Shown here: positions 25,845 through 34,812 of the stretch, in pieces | Position numbering within the stretch: position 1 is the stretch's first letter | How the letters are laid out: the number at the start of each line of letters is the position of its first letter | DNA from: Cellulophaga algicola DSM 14237 | GTDB taxonomy: Bacteria > Bacteroidota > Bacteroidia > Flavobacteriales > Flavobacteriaceae | NCBI RefSeq assembly: GCF_000186265.1 | Contig: NC_014934.1 | Coordinates: forward strand, 2,604,001-2,668,000 | DNA length: 64,000 nt | Direction: 5' to 3' | Made by a program: the position numbers and the translations under genes | The notes under the pieces: model-generated | What the model was told of the DNA's origin: nothing | Databases searched by the model: none | The model's input: only the letters and a program-made list of their open reading frames with translations

Positions 25845-26411
25845 TTATGCTATTAAGGTTAATAAAAATAGCAGTATCACAGGCTCTATATAAATTTTTC
25901 GCAATTCACGTAGACCGATTTTCAATCGAGATTTAATAGTGCCAAGCGGAATGTCTAATTCGTCACTTGCTTCTTGCTGCGTCATGCCATCAAAAAACAA
26001 GGCTTCAAGAACAATTTTATATTTAGAATCTATTTTTAAAAGATTCTCTCGCATGTCTATGAAATCAGGATTTATACCTTCAATACCTACCTTATATACG
26101 TCAGAAACATCTAATTGGATTTCTTTATCGGTTTTAGTTTTACTGCTTCTTAATTTATCTATAGCAGTATTTCTTGTAATACGAAACAACCAGGTAAATA
26201 ATTTTGCTTTGCTAGGATCATAACTGTCTGCTTTCTTCCAGATTTTTACAAAGCTTTCTTGTAATACATCTTGTGCAAGCATCTCATCTTTTACAACTTT
26301 ATAGGCTACCCCATAAAGCGTATCGCTATAATTTTCATAAAGTAGCGAAATGGCTTTTTCATTGCGTTCATGCAGTAATTCAACAATATGGTTTTCGAGT
26401 AGTGCGCTCAT
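25845..26411 (-). CDS. ECF-type RNA polymerase sigma factor (2), SigK-like
   Basis: A 188-residue ECF sigma factor. Region 2: LYENYSDTLYGVAYKVVKDEMLAQDVLQESF and the KAKLFTWLFRITRN segment; region 4: FDGMTQQEASDELDIPLGTIKSRLKIGLRELR. The C-terminus adds a hydrophobic stretch (YIEPVILLFLLTLIA) that is unusual for a soluble sigma factor and may be an extension near the stop. Its partner is the RskA-like anti-sigma gene, 4 bases downstream. The gene is preceded by 200 bases without another gene. Confidence 0.92.
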   Translation of the reverse strand: MSALLENHIVELLHERNEKAISLLYENYSDTLYGVAYKVVKDEMLAQDVLQESFVKIWKKADSYDPSKAKLFTWLFRITRNTAIDKLRSSKTKTDKEIQLDVSDVYKVGIEGINPDFIDMRENLLKIDSKYKIVLEALFFDGMTQQEASDELDIPLGTIKSRLKIGLRELRKIYIEPVILLFLLTLIA

Positions 26412-26585
26412 GAAAAAGTTAAGGTTAAAAAAAATATAGTTTCAAAAAATCTAAATTCAGTTTTACTACGTAATTAATATGTAACGAAAAATTTTACAAT
26501 TGATTGTTACGCAATAAATTTTGAATAATAGAATAAGTTTACGACTGGTTATCGTAAGCTTAATTTTTGGTTAGTTTGGTTTGGT

Positions 26586-26620
26586 ATAACCCTGGTATTT
26601 ATTACCAGGGTTATTTTTTT
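26586..26620. terminator. Strong hairpin after murB
   Basis: A perfect 12-base stem (26586-26597 and 26603-26614) with a 5-base loop directly beyond the murB stop. The T8 tract lies on the plus-strand side, so in murB orientation the T tract precedes the stem as A residues and the sequence after it is only moderately T-rich. I still read it as the end of the aminotransferase-murB transcript. Confidence 0.65.
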
Positions 26621-27634
26621 TTATATCACATTAACTTCTGGCAAGATACGAATATTGAATTTTGCATAAACAGTATCTATAATTTTGTGCGCCAAATCTA
26701 CTATTTCTTTTCCGGTTGCTGTGCCATAATTTACTAAAACTAAAGCTTGATTCTTGTGAACACCAGCATCACCGTACCTTTTGCCTTTAAATCCACTTTG
26801 TTCAATAAGCCAACCTGCAGGTATTTTGTAGTTTTCTTCTGACAGCTTGTAGAATGGAGCTTCTGGGTGCTTCTCCGAAAAACGAAGAAAATCAATTTTA
26901 TGGATAATCGGATTTTTGAAAAAACTACCGCTATTTCCTAATTCAGCAGGATCGGGTAATTTACTTTTTCTAATTGCAATTACAGCATTGGATACATCTT
27001 TAATGGTGGGTGCTGTAATACCCATGTGCTGTAATTCTTGATCTATAGCACCATAAGAGGTATTTAGCACATGATCTTTCTTAGATAATTTTAAATTTAC
27101 GGATGTTATAATGTATTTTCCTTTGCCTTCATTTTTAAAAAAAGATTCTCGATACCCAAAGCAACAATCTTCCTTACTGAAGCTTTTAATCTCCTGAGTA
27201 GCTATTTCCATTGCTTCACAAGATTCAAACGTATCTTTTAATTCAACACCATAGGCGCCAATATTTTGAATAGGAGATGTTCCTGTGTTACCAGGGATCA
27301 AAGACATGTTTTCTAAGCCACCATAATCCTGTTCTAAGGTCCAGAGTACTAGTTGATGCCAGTTTTCGCCTGCCATAACATTAATGACAACTTCGGTGTC
27401 AGATTCTGAAACCATTGTAATTCCCTTTAAGTTTAAATACAGGACCAAAGCATCAATATCTTTAGTTAGCAACATATTGCTACCTCCGCTAATAACAAAT
27501 TTATTAGGATATTCCTCAAGTTTTAAAACTAACTCAAGTTCTTCTATCGTAGTAATTTCACAAAAAAAACGTGCCTTGGCATTAATACCGAACGTATTAT
27601 ACGTTAATAAAGATACATTGTTGTTAATTTTCAT
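26621..27634 (-). CDS. murB: UDP-N-acetylenolpyruvoylglucosamine reductase
   Basis: FAD/NADPH enzyme making UDP-N-acetylmuramate; 337 residues, type I length. FAD-binding region KFVISGGSNMLLT and LENMSLIPGNTGTSPIQNIGAYG; YRESFFK; catalytic Ser in NSGSFFKNPI; C-terminal AGWLIEQSGFKG and a Glu near LPEVN at the end. It overlaps the upstream aminotransferase gene by 11 bases, so they form an operon. A hairpin follows the stop. Confidence 0.96.
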   Translation of the reverse strand: MKINNNVSLLTYNTFGINAKARFFCEITTIEELELVLKLEEYPNKFVISGGSNMLLTKDIDALVLYLNLKGITMVSESDTEVVINVMAGENWHQLVLWTLEQDYGGLENMSLIPGNTGTSPIQNIGAYGVELKDTFESCEAMEIATQEIKSFSKEDCCFGYRESFFKNEGKGKYIITSVNLKLSKKDHVLNTSYGAIDQELQHMGITAPTIKDVSNAVIAIRKSKLPDPAELGNSGSFFKNPIIHKIDFLRFSEKHPEAPFYKLSEENYKIPAGWLIEQSGFKGKRYGDAGVHKNQALVLVNYGTATGKEIVDLAHKIIDTVYAKFNIRILPEVNVI

Positions 27635-28823
27635 TTAAGCTATACTCTTTTAGTGCTTGTTCTAAAATATGGATTGCTTTTTTTAGAATAGTACGTTCTA
27701 ACACATAGGCAATCCTAATTTGATTTTTTCCCAATCCTTTTGTGGCATAAAAACCAGCAGCAGGAGCTACCATAATAGTTTCGTTGTTTACGTTAAAATG
27801 TTCTAACAACCATTGTGCAAAAGTATCAGAATCTTTAATAGGAAGCTCCACAATACAATAAAAAGCTCCTTGAGGCGAGGTTACTTTTACACCGTCTATT
27901 TTATTTAGGCCTTCAATAAGGGTGTTTCTACGGATTTCATACTCGGCAATTACTTCATCAAAATACTGTTGTGGAGTGTCTAAAGCAGCTTCACCAGCAA
28001 TTTGGGCATATGATGGGGGGGAAAGCCGTGCTTGCATAAATTTAAGAATGGTTTTTCTTAAGATTTCATTCTTTGTAATAATGCAGCCTATCCGAGCTCC
28101 ACACATACTATATCTTTTAGAAACAGAATCAATTACAATTACATGCTCTTCTAAATTCTCTTCTTTTAATGCAGAATAGTGCTGCTTGCCATCGTATACA
28201 AATTCACGATAAACTTCATCAACAATAAGGAATAAATCGTTTTTTTTAACTAGGAGAGCTAGTTGTTTAATTTCTTCTTTACTATATAGGTAACCGGTTG
28301 GATTATTAGGATTACAAATTAAGATTGCTTTAGTTTTTGGCGTAATAGATTTTTCAAAATCTGCAATACTTGGGAGTGCAAAACCAGTTTCAATTTTTGA
28401 TACAATTGGTACAACCTTGACTCCGAAAACCACAGAGAAACTATTGTAATTAGCGTAAAAAGGCTCGGGTATAATAATTTCATTATCAGTATCCGCAATA
28501 CTTCCTATAACAAAAGCAAGGGCTTCAGATGCACCTATGGTTACTAATATGTTTTCTGCACTAACGTCAATACCATGTTTTTGGTAATACAAAGCTAATT
28601 TAGATCTATAGCGCTCACTTCCTTCTGTTTTACTATAACTTAAGGTGGTAATCGTGTTATTTTTTACAGCATCTAAGGCTATCTGTGGAGTCTTAATATC
28701 TGGTTGCCCTATGTTTAAATGAATTACTTCAATACCTCTTTTTTTGGCGGCATCTGCGAATGGAACCAATTTACGTATTGGAGACTCGGGCATTGATAAT
28801 CCTTTATTTGATATACTAGGCAT
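27624..28823 (-). CDS. PLP-dependent class I/II aminotransferase
   Basis: A 399-residue fold-type I aminotransferase close to aspartate aminotransferase family members. IHLNIGQPDIKTP at the N-terminus, NPNNPTGYLYS, DEVYREFVYDG, and the Schiff-base lysine in DSVSKRYSMCGARIGC are visible, as is a final Arg in QIRIAYVLE. The amino-acid substrate cannot be fixed; aspartate or an aromatic/branched substrate are candidates. It overlaps murB by 11 bases at its 3' end and is the first gene of that unit. Confidence 0.9.
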   Translation of the reverse strand: MPSISNKGLSMPESPIRKLVPFADAAKKRGIEVIHLNIGQPDIKTPQIALDAVKNNTITTLSYSKTEGSERYRSKLALYYQKHGIDVSAENILVTIGASEALAFVIGSIADTDNEIIIPEPFYANYNSFSVVFGVKVVPIVSKIETGFALPSIADFEKSITPKTKAILICNPNNPTGYLYSKEEIKQLALLVKKNDLFLIVDEVYREFVYDGKQHYSALKEENLEEHVIVIDSVSKRYSMCGARIGCIITKNEILRKTILKFMQARLSPPSYAQIAGEAALDTPQQYFDEVIAEYEIRRNTLIEGLNKIDGVKVTSPQGAFYCIVELPIKDSDTFAQWLLEHFNVNNETIMVAPAAGFYATKGLGKNQIRIAYVLERTILKKAIHILEQALKEYSLNEN

Positions 28824-28972
28824 TGTTGTTTTTTTTACAAAAGTGAGAAATCAAAACGGACAAAGCAATAGTAAAATTTTTAATATACAAAGTGCTAGGT
28901 AATTGTTAATATATTATGCTGTACGTGCTTAAAAGTGTAAATTATAGCTATATAATTATTGAATCATTAAAA

Positions 28973-30316
28973 ATGGAGCATTTTTTTAAATATTTCTTAG
29001 TGGTAATTAGTTGTCTTCCGTTATTTTCTTTCGCGCAAAATTTTCAATTAAAAGAAGGGGAGTCTGTCCAGAAAATAAAGTTTCAATTAATTAATAATGT
29101 TGTAATTATTCCGATTGAAGTAAATGGTAGTGAACTTTCTTTTATATTAGATACAGGAGTAACTACACCTATTCTCTTCAATTTATCGGGTCAAGACTCT
29201 ATACAAATTAATGATGTGTCAGAAGTTAAATTAAAGGGCTTGGGAGCAGAAAAATCTATTGTAGCCTTGAGTTCTTCAGGGAATACGTTTAAAATAAAAA
29301 ACATTAAAAATGTAAAACAAAAGCTTTTTGTTGTCATAGATAAGGATATTAATTTTTCAACCACATTCGGAATACCTGTTCATGGTATTATTGGCTATGA
29401 TTTATTTAGAGCTTTTGTAATAGATATCAACTATGCTAAGCAAACTATAAAATTCTATGATCCTAAACAGTACACTTCAAAAATTAGTAAGCGACACCAA
29501 GTATTACCTCTTGATATTGAAAACAAAAGAGGATATGTAAAGGGAGATGTGTTTTTTAATGACACGATTCAAGTACCTGTAAGATTGTTGGTAGATACAG
29601 GGAGTTCTGATGCGATATGGCTTTTTGAAGACAGAGAAAAAGGAATAGATGTTCCGCTTTTAAACTATGATGATTTTCTAGGCAAAGGTCTAAATGGGGA
29701 TGTTTTTGGAAAAAGAACTAAAGTTAATGGCTTTCGGCTTGGAACAAGTGAATTGCATGGTGCTAAAGTTGCCTTCCCAGAAATGGAAACATTCAATTCT
29801 ATTCGTGATTTGGGAGACAGAAATGGTAGCATAGGAGGAGAGGCCTTAAGAAGATTTAATATTGTATTTAATTATCCAGAAGAAGAAATAATCCTAAAGC
29901 AAAATGCCTATTTTAAAAAACCTTTTAAATATAATATGAGTGGTATTGATTTAATTCATACCGGTATACGGTACGTAGCAGACAAGATTTCTGATGGCAA
30001 AGGGGTCGTTTCAAATGGAAAAGAAGGTGCTAACTCATTTGGCGACGTTCAGTTGTTATTTGAGGATGCAACACGGCTAAGTTTAGTTCCTGAAATTGTT
30101 ATTTCGGCTATACGAATAGGAAGTCCTGCGCATGAAGCAGGATTGCAAAAAGGAGATTTACTGCTTTCTGTTAATGGAAAAAGCGTTCATAGCTATAAAA
30201 TACAGGAGGTACTTGGGTTCTTGAATGAGCGAGAAGAGAAAAAAATTAAATTAGTCATTGAGCGTGCTAATCGCGATATGCAACTATCATTTGTTCTTAA
30301 AAAAAATTTTAAATAA
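28973..30316 (+). CDS. Secreted aspartyl protease-like protein with PDZ domain
   Basis: A 447-residue exported protein from ATG 28973 (a weaker upstream start is at 28916). Signal peptide ends near FSFAQ. It carries two retropepsin-like halves, each with an active-site motif: FILDTGVTTPILF and RLLVDTGSSDAIWLF. A PDZ domain closes the protein (IRIGSPAHEAGLQKGDLLLSVNGKSV). Two DTG motifs in one chain imply a pepsin-like monomeric site, although the halves may also be separate. Substrate unknown; likely periplasmic or surface. A bidirectional hairpin follows. Confidence 0.88.
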   Translation: MEHFFKYFLVVISCLPLFSFAQNFQLKEGESVQKIKFQLINNVVIIPIEVNGSELSFILDTGVTTPILFNLSGQDSIQINDVSEVKLKGLGAEKSIVALSSSGNTFKIKNIKNVKQKLFVVIDKDINFSTTFGIPVHGIIGYDLFRAFVIDINYAKQTIKFYDPKQYTSKISKRHQVLPLDIENKRGYVKGDVFFNDTIQVPVRLLVDTGSSDAIWLFEDREKGIDVPLLNYDDFLGKGLNGDVFGKRTKVNGFRLGTSELHGAKVAFPEMETFNSIRDLGDRNGSIGGEALRRFNIVFNYPEEEIILKQNAYFKKPFKYNMSGIDLIHTGIRYVADKISDGKGVVSNGKEGANSFGDVQLLFEDATRLSLVPEIVISAIRIGSPAHEAGLQKGDLLLSVNGKSVHSYKIQEVLGFLNEREEKKIKLVIERANRDMQLSFVLKKNFK

Positions 30317-30318
30317 AA

Positions 30319-30350
30319 AAAGCCTAACACAAAGTGTTAGGCTTAAATTT
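30319..30350. terminator. Bidirectional terminator
   Basis: An 11-base stem AAGCCTAACAC (30320-30330) / GTGTTAGGCTT (30334-30344), loop AAA, between the converging aspartyl protease and DUF1573 genes. Confidence 0.88.
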
Positions 30351-30366
30351 TATAAGGGTAAAAAAA

Positions 30367-30756
30367 CTATTGAACAACAGTCTCTTTAACTTCTCCTTTT
30401 ATTTTTAAAACTACAGTAGGAGTGGCAGCGTTTGAAATAACGGTAACCGCTTTTCTAATAGCTCCAACTCTGTTCGTGTCATATTTTACTTGAATTTCAC
30501 CTGTTTTACCTGGTAAAATAGGATCTTTTGGAGTTTTTGGGATCGTACATCCACAGCTAGAACTTACTTTACTAATAATTAATGGCGCATCTCCTGTATT
30601 TGTAAATAAAAATACACGATTTCCGTCTGAACCTTTTTCAATAGTACCGTAATCTACAGTATCTGATTTAAATTCAATTTTTGCAGCTTTGTCCTGTGCG
30701 TTTAGGCTAATTCCTAATAGACCAATAAATAAAATTAGTACAATTTTTTTCATCAT
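30367..30756 (-). CDS. Secreted DUF1573 protein
   Basis: A 129-residue protein: signal peptide (IVLILFIGLLGISLNAQ) and one DUF1573 immunoglobulin-like domain (FLFTNTGDAPLIISKV, the conserved SSCGCTIP with two cysteines, LPGKTGEIQVKYDT, ISNA). DUF1573 domains are frequent in Bacteroidota; no biochemical role is established. Two ATGs in a row (30756, 30753) are equivalent. It is single, divergent from valS, and ends at a shared terminator. Confidence 0.88.
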   Translation of the reverse strand: MMKKIVLILFIGLLGISLNAQDKAAKIEFKSDTVDYGTIEKGSDGNRVFLFTNTGDAPLIISKVSSSCGCTIPKTPKDPILPGKTGEIQVKYDTNRVGAIRKAVTVISNAATPTVVLKIKGEVKETVVQ

Positions 30757-30834
30757 TTTTAGTTTTGGGTGAGATTCAAATGTAACTATTTTGATATGAA
30801 CCTCAAAATTCTTTCGTTATCTGATAACGTTACT

Positions 30835-30842
30835 TATTTTTG
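30835..30842 (+). promoter_or_regulatory. TAnnTTTG -7 box, valS
   Basis: TATTTTTG about 95 bases before the valS ATG would leave a leader of roughly 90 bases. This long leader might hold control elements, although no T-box is expected in this phylum. Confidence 0.3.
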
Positions 30843-30937
30843 TTTCGTATTTCAAGAAGTCTAAAAACTTAATTTTTAACATTTAGAGGGTTCTTCAAGA
30901 AGATACATATCATTTAAAACAATAATTATACCAAAAT

Positions 30938-33568
30938 ATGGAAATAGCATCAAAATATGAATCTCAGAAAGTAGAAAAACATTGGTATGAATACTGGATG
31001 AGTAATGGTTATTTTCATTCTACCCCAGATGAAAGAGAGCCATATACCATTGTAATACCTCCGCCAAATGTAACGGGAGTATTGCATATGGGGCATATGC
31101 TTAACAATACTATTCAAGATGTATTGATTAGAAGAGCACGATTAATGGGTAAAAATGCCTGTTGGGTGCCAGGTACAGATCACGCTTCTATCGCTACGGA
31201 AGCTAAAGTAGTTGCAAAATTAAAAGAACAAGGTATTGATAAAGCCGATTTAACTCGGGAAGAATTTTTAAAACACGCTTGGGATTGGACCGATGAATAT
31301 GGTGGGGTTATTTTAGAACAGCTTAAAAAATTAGGATGTTCTTGTGATTGGGATCGAACAAAATTTACCTTAGATGACAACATGTCTGCATCTGTGATTA
31401 AAGTTTTTGTAGATTTATTTGAAAAAGGACTTATTTACCGTGGGTTTAGAATGGTAAACTGGGATCCAGAAGCGCAAACAACACTTTCTGATGAAGAAGT
31501 AATTCACGAGGAGAAGCAAGGCTTACTTTATTATTTAGAATATCAAATAGAAGGTTCTGATGAAAAAGTGACAATTGCTACCACAAGACCAGAAACTATT
31601 TTAGGAGATACCGCTATTTGTATTAACCCTAATGATGAACGATATACACACTTAAAAGGTAAAAAAGCCATTGTTCCTCTAAGTGGTAGAGCTATTCCTA
31701 TTATCGAAGATGACTATGTTGATATAGAATTTGGAACAGGGTGTTTAAAAGTTACTCCTGCTCATGATATTAATGATAAGGCGCTAGGAGAAAAACATAA
31801 TTTAGAGGTAATAGATATTTTAAATGCTGATGCCAGTTTAAACCATCATGGATTGCATTACGAGGGTAAAGACCGTTTTGTAGTGCGAAAAGAAATTTCA
31901 AAAGAATTAGAAGAAAAAGGCTTTTTAGTAAAAACTGAAACCCACTTAAATAAAGTAGGAACCTCAGAAAGAACAAAAGCAGTAATAGAGCCAAGATTAT
32001 CAGATCAATGGTTTTTAAAGATGGAAGAACTTGCTGAACCAGCGATAAAAGCCGTTTTAGAAACAGGAGATGTTAAGTTGTTTCCAAAAAAGTTCGAAAA
32101 TACGTACCGTCATTGGATGGAGAATATTCGGGATTGGAATATTTCTAGGCAGCTTTGGTGGGGACAACAAATACCTGCCTATTATTACGGAGAAGGCGCA
32201 GAAGATTTTGTAGTAGCAGAAAGTAAGGATGAAGCGCTTGAAAAAGCAATAGTAAAAACAGGAAATTCTACTTTAAAAATTTCTGATTTAAAACAAGATG
32301 AAGATGCCCTAGATACGTGGTTCTCTTCTTGGTTGTGGCCTATAAGTGTTTTTAACGGAATCTTAGAGCCGGAGAATAAAGAGATAGAGTATTATTACCC
32401 TACAAATGATTTAGTTACGGGTCCAGATATTTTATTCTTCTGGGTAGCACGTATGATTATTTCAGGTTATGAATACCGTGATAAGCCACCTTTTGAAAAT
32501 GTTTATTTAACAGGTTTAGTCCGTGATAAGCAAAGAAGGAAAATGTCTAAATCGTTAGGTAATTCTCCTGATGCATTAGGGTTAATTGAAGAATACGGAG
32601 CAGATGGTGTACGTGTAGGTTTATTGCTAAGCGCAGCAGCAGGTAATGATCTAATGTTTGATGAATCACTTTGTCAACAAGGAAAAAACTTTGCTAATAA
32701 AATTTGGAATGGTTTCCGCTTAGTGCAAGGTTGGGAAGTGGCAGATTTGCCGCAGCCAGAAGCTTCAAAATTAGGGTTAGAATGGTACAATGCTAAATTT
32801 AATCAAACGCTCTTAGAAATTGAAGATCATTTTAGTAAGTATCGAATTTCAGATGCTTTAATGGCTATTTACAAACTAGTTTGGGATGATTATAGTTCTT
32901 GGTTGCTAGAGATTGTGAAACCAGCATACCAACAGCCAATTGATAAAACAACATTTGATGCGGTTCTAGCAATCTTTGAAAATAATTTAAAATTATTGCA
33001 TCCATTTATGCCATTCTTAACGGAAGAAATTTGGCAGCATATTGCAGAAAGAACTCCGGAAGAAGCATTGGTCATTGCAAAGTGGCCAGAAGCGAATAAG
33101 GTTGATGAAGTATTAATTTCAGGATTTGATTTTGCAGCAGAGGTTATTGCTGGGGTAAGAACTATTAGAAAGCAAAAGAATATTCCGATGAAGGAATATT
33201 TAGAGCTTTCTGTTTTAAATGAAGCAGATATTGCAAAAGATTGGGATACTGTTATTACAAAATTGACTAATGTTTCTGAGATTTCTTATGTGTCTGAAGC
33301 TGTAGATGGTGCTTTATCTTTTAGAGTAAAAAGCAATGAATATTTTATTCCTATAAGTGGTGCTATTGATGTTGATGCAGAAATTAAAAAGATAGAAGAA
33401 GAATTAAAGTATACAAAAGGCTTTTTAATGTCTGTAGAAAAGAAATTGTCTAATGAACGTTTTGTAAGCAATGCACCAGACCAGGTAATTGAAATTGAAC
33501 GTAAGAAGAAGTCAGATGCAGAAGCAAAAATTGAGACATTACAAAAAAGTCTAGCAAGTTTAAAATAA
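30938..33568 (+). CDS. valS: Valyl-tRNA synthetase
   Basis: Class I aminoacyl-tRNA synthetase, 876 residues. HIGH motif as HMGH at 50-53 ([14 protein letters not shown]), editing domain ([17 protein letters not shown], the [19 protein letters not shown] block), KMSKS at 535-539, anticodon-binding helical domain, and the C-terminal tRNA-binding coiled coil (about 805-876, [20 protein letters not shown]). Length and order are normal. It is followed after 19 bases by a FAH-family gene. Confidence 0.97.
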   Translation: MEIASKYESQKVEKHWYEYWMSNGYFHSTPDEREPYTIVIPPPNVTGVLHMGHMLNNTIQDVLIRRARLMGKNACWVPGTDHASIATEAKVVAKLKEQGIDKADLTREEFLKHAWDWTDEYGGVILEQLKKLGCSCDWDRTKFTLDDNMSASVIKVFVDLFEKGLIYRGFRMVNWDPEAQTTLSDEEVIHEEKQGLLYYLEYQIEGSDEKVTIATTRPETILGDTAICINPNDERYTHLKGKKAIVPLSGRAIPIIEDDYVDIEFGTGCLKVTPAHDINDKALGEKHNLEVIDILNADASLNHHGLHYEGKDRFVVRKEISKELEEKGFLVKTETHLNKVGTSERTKAVIEPRLSDQWFLKMEELAEPAIKAVLETGDVKLFPKKFENTYRHWMENIRDWNISRQLWWGQQIPAYYYGEGAEDFVVAESKDEALEKAIVKTGNSTLKISDLKQDEDALDTWFSSWLWPISVFNGILEPENKEIEYYYPTNDLVTGPDILFFWVARMIISGYEYRDKPPFENVYLTGLVRDKQRRKMSKSLGNSPDALGLIEEYGADGVRVGLLLSAAAGNDLMFDESLCQQGKNFANKIWNGFRLVQGWEVADLPQPEASKLGLEWYNAKFNQTLLEIEDHFSKYRISDALMAIYKLVWDDYSSWLLEIVKPAYQQPIDKTTFDAVLAIFENNLKLLHPFMPFLTEEIWQHIAERTPEEALVIAKWPEANKVDEVLISGFDFAAEVIAGVRTIRKQKNIPMKEYLELSVLNEADIAKDWDTVITKLTNVSEISYVSEAVDGALSFRVKSNEYFIPISGAIDVDAEIKKIEEELKYTKGFLMSVEKKLSNERFVSNAPDQVIEIERKKKSDAEAKIETLQKSLASLK

Positions 33569-33587
33569 CTAATCCATAGAATATATA

Positions 33588-34199
33588 ATGAAAATAGTAG
33601 CGGTAGGGAAAAATTATGTAAATGAGTTGAGTGAAATGCCTTCAGGAAAGGTAGTGCCAATTGTTTTTACTAAACCAGATACCACACTTTTAGAAAACAA
33701 TGAAGATCTTGTGCTTCCTAGTTTTTCAAATGATGTTTGGTTTGAAGCGGAATTAGCTTTTAGAATTGGAAAAACATGTAAAGGTGCTACAGAAGATAAT
33801 GCCTTAAGTTTTGTAGATGCGGTAACATTGTCTAATGACTTAACGGCTAAAGATGTGTTGGCAAGTAGTAGAGAAACAAAAGGGCCTTGGGCTTTAGCTA
33901 AAGGTTTTGATGGCGCAACACCGATTGCTCCTTTTTATCCAATAGCTGATTTTCCTGATGTTACAAATATTAATTTTTCTTATGAAGTAAATGGTGTAGA
34001 AGTGCAGAAAGGAAATAGTTCTCATATGATTACTAATTTGGTAGACTTTGTTGTGTATGTTTCTTCAGTAATGACGCTAAACCCAGGAGATATCTTATTA
34101 ACTGGAACACCACCAAAAGGGGTAGGAAAAGTTAATTCAGGAGATGTAATGATTGGTTATTTAGAAGGGAAGAAAGTTTTAGAAACTAAGGTGAAATAA
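33588..34199 (+). CDS. Fumarylacetoacetate hydrolase (FAH) family protein
   Basis: A 203-residue short FAH-family enzyme (acylpyruvase/oxaloacetate-decarboxylase type). Metal ligands are in FEAELAFRIG (E-x-E) and the downstream VTLSNDLTAKD; GPWALAKGFDGATPI and LTGTPPKGVGKVNSGD are typical of the family. FAHD1-like members hydrolyse acylpyruvates or decarboxylate oxaloacetate; the specific reaction here is not provable. It begins 19 bases after valS and may share its transcript. Confidence 0.9.
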   Translation: MKIVAVGKNYVNELSEMPSGKVVPIVFTKPDTTLLENNEDLVLPSFSNDVWFEAELAFRIGKTCKGATEDNALSFVDAVTLSNDLTAKDVLASSRETKGPWALAKGFDGATPIAPFYPIADFPDVTNINFSYEVNGVEVQKGNSSHMITNLVDFVVYVSSVMTLNPGDILLTGTPPKGVGKVNSGDVMIGYLEGKKVLETKVK

Positions 34200-34238
34200 T
34201 AGCGCTTTGTCGTAAAACGGTATGATATATTGGGGTTT

Positions 34239-34260
34239 ATTGTAGTTAATATACTACAAT
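34239..34260 (+). other. Small hairpin downstream of the FAH gene
   Basis: ATTGTAGT (34239-34246) and ACTACAAT (34253-34260) form an 8-base stem with a 6-base AT loop in the gap between two plus-strand genes. No T tract follows, so it is a weak terminator or leader element at most. Confidence 0.3.
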
Positions 34261-34302
34261 AGTAATAAGAGCGTTAGCTTTTTACCAACCAAATTTTATC
34301 AT

Positions 34303-34581
34303 ATGGATTTACCACAGCGTCTCGCTTTTTGTAAAAAGTGCGAAAAAAGAACTTTTGACCCTAATTTAGGAATCGTTTGTTCTTTAACTCAAAGAAAGCC
34401 TGATTTCATTTCAAATTGTAATGATTTTATCATTGATCCGAAAGAAGCTTCAAAAATAGCGGCAAAATCATATGCGGCTCAGTCTGCTCCTCCAGAAGAA
34501 TCTGGTTCATTTTCAATTTGGGGTGTTATAGGCCTGATTTTAATAGTAATTAGATTGATTTTCTTTTTTGGAAGACTTTAG
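34303..34581 (+). CDS. Small cysteine-motif membrane protein, unknown
   Basis: A 92-residue protein. The N-terminal half has FCKKCEKRTFDPNLGIVC and a fourth Cys in ISNCNDF, a possible zinc site (C-x2-C, C, C). The C-terminal ~22 residues form one membrane helix (IWGVIGLILIVIRLIFFFG). The middle is alanine- and lysine-rich. I recognise the pattern as a conserved hypothetical of Flavobacteriia but know no function. The helix at the C-terminus suggests a tail-anchored protein. It is ended by the hairpin at 34599-34643. Confidence 0.7.
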   Translation: MDLPQRLAFCKKCEKRTFDPNLGIVCSLTQRKPDFISNCNDFIIDPKEASKIAAKSYAAQSAPPEESGSFSIWGVIGLILIVIRLIFFFGRL

Positions 34582-34598
34582 TAGCTTTAAAAAAATAT

Positions 34599-34643
34599 AA
34601 AACTCCATTTGTATCTAAATAGGTATAAATGGAGTTTTTTTTT
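34599..34643 (+). terminator. Terminator before the SDR gene
   Basis: A 12-base stem AAAACTCCATTT (34599-34610) / AAATGGAGTTTT (34627-34638) followed by a long T tract. It lies 17 bases after the previous stop. Any open frame starting at 34609 would start inside this terminator. Confidence 0.85.
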
Positions 34644-34775
34644 GTGGCATAACATGGTATTTTATTTTCTAGTATGCAGCTCTTTTTTTTGCATTAGCTA
34701 TATTATGTTTTTTTTTAGTGTTCATACTACAGCATTCAGATGTATCTTTTTTTTAAGGTTGTTTGTTTTTAACTG

Positions 34776-34783
34776 TACATTTG
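34776..34783 (+). promoter_or_regulatory. TAnnTTTG -7 box, SDR-like gene
   Basis: TACATTTG lies 29 bases before ATG 34813 and fits the -7 consensus. It supports 34813 as the start of the long SDR-like gene and a transcript starting close to 34790. Confidence 0.5.
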
Positions 34784-34812
34784 CAGCGTTAAAATCATTG
34801 AATAGTAGTTGT

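Noticed and set aside
34609-34812. Open frame extending the SDR-like gene upstream by 68 codons
   Set aside because: It begins within the T-tract terminator at 34599-34643, codes for a phenylalanine-rich stretch without family match, and a good -7 box lies at 34776-34783, after most of it.
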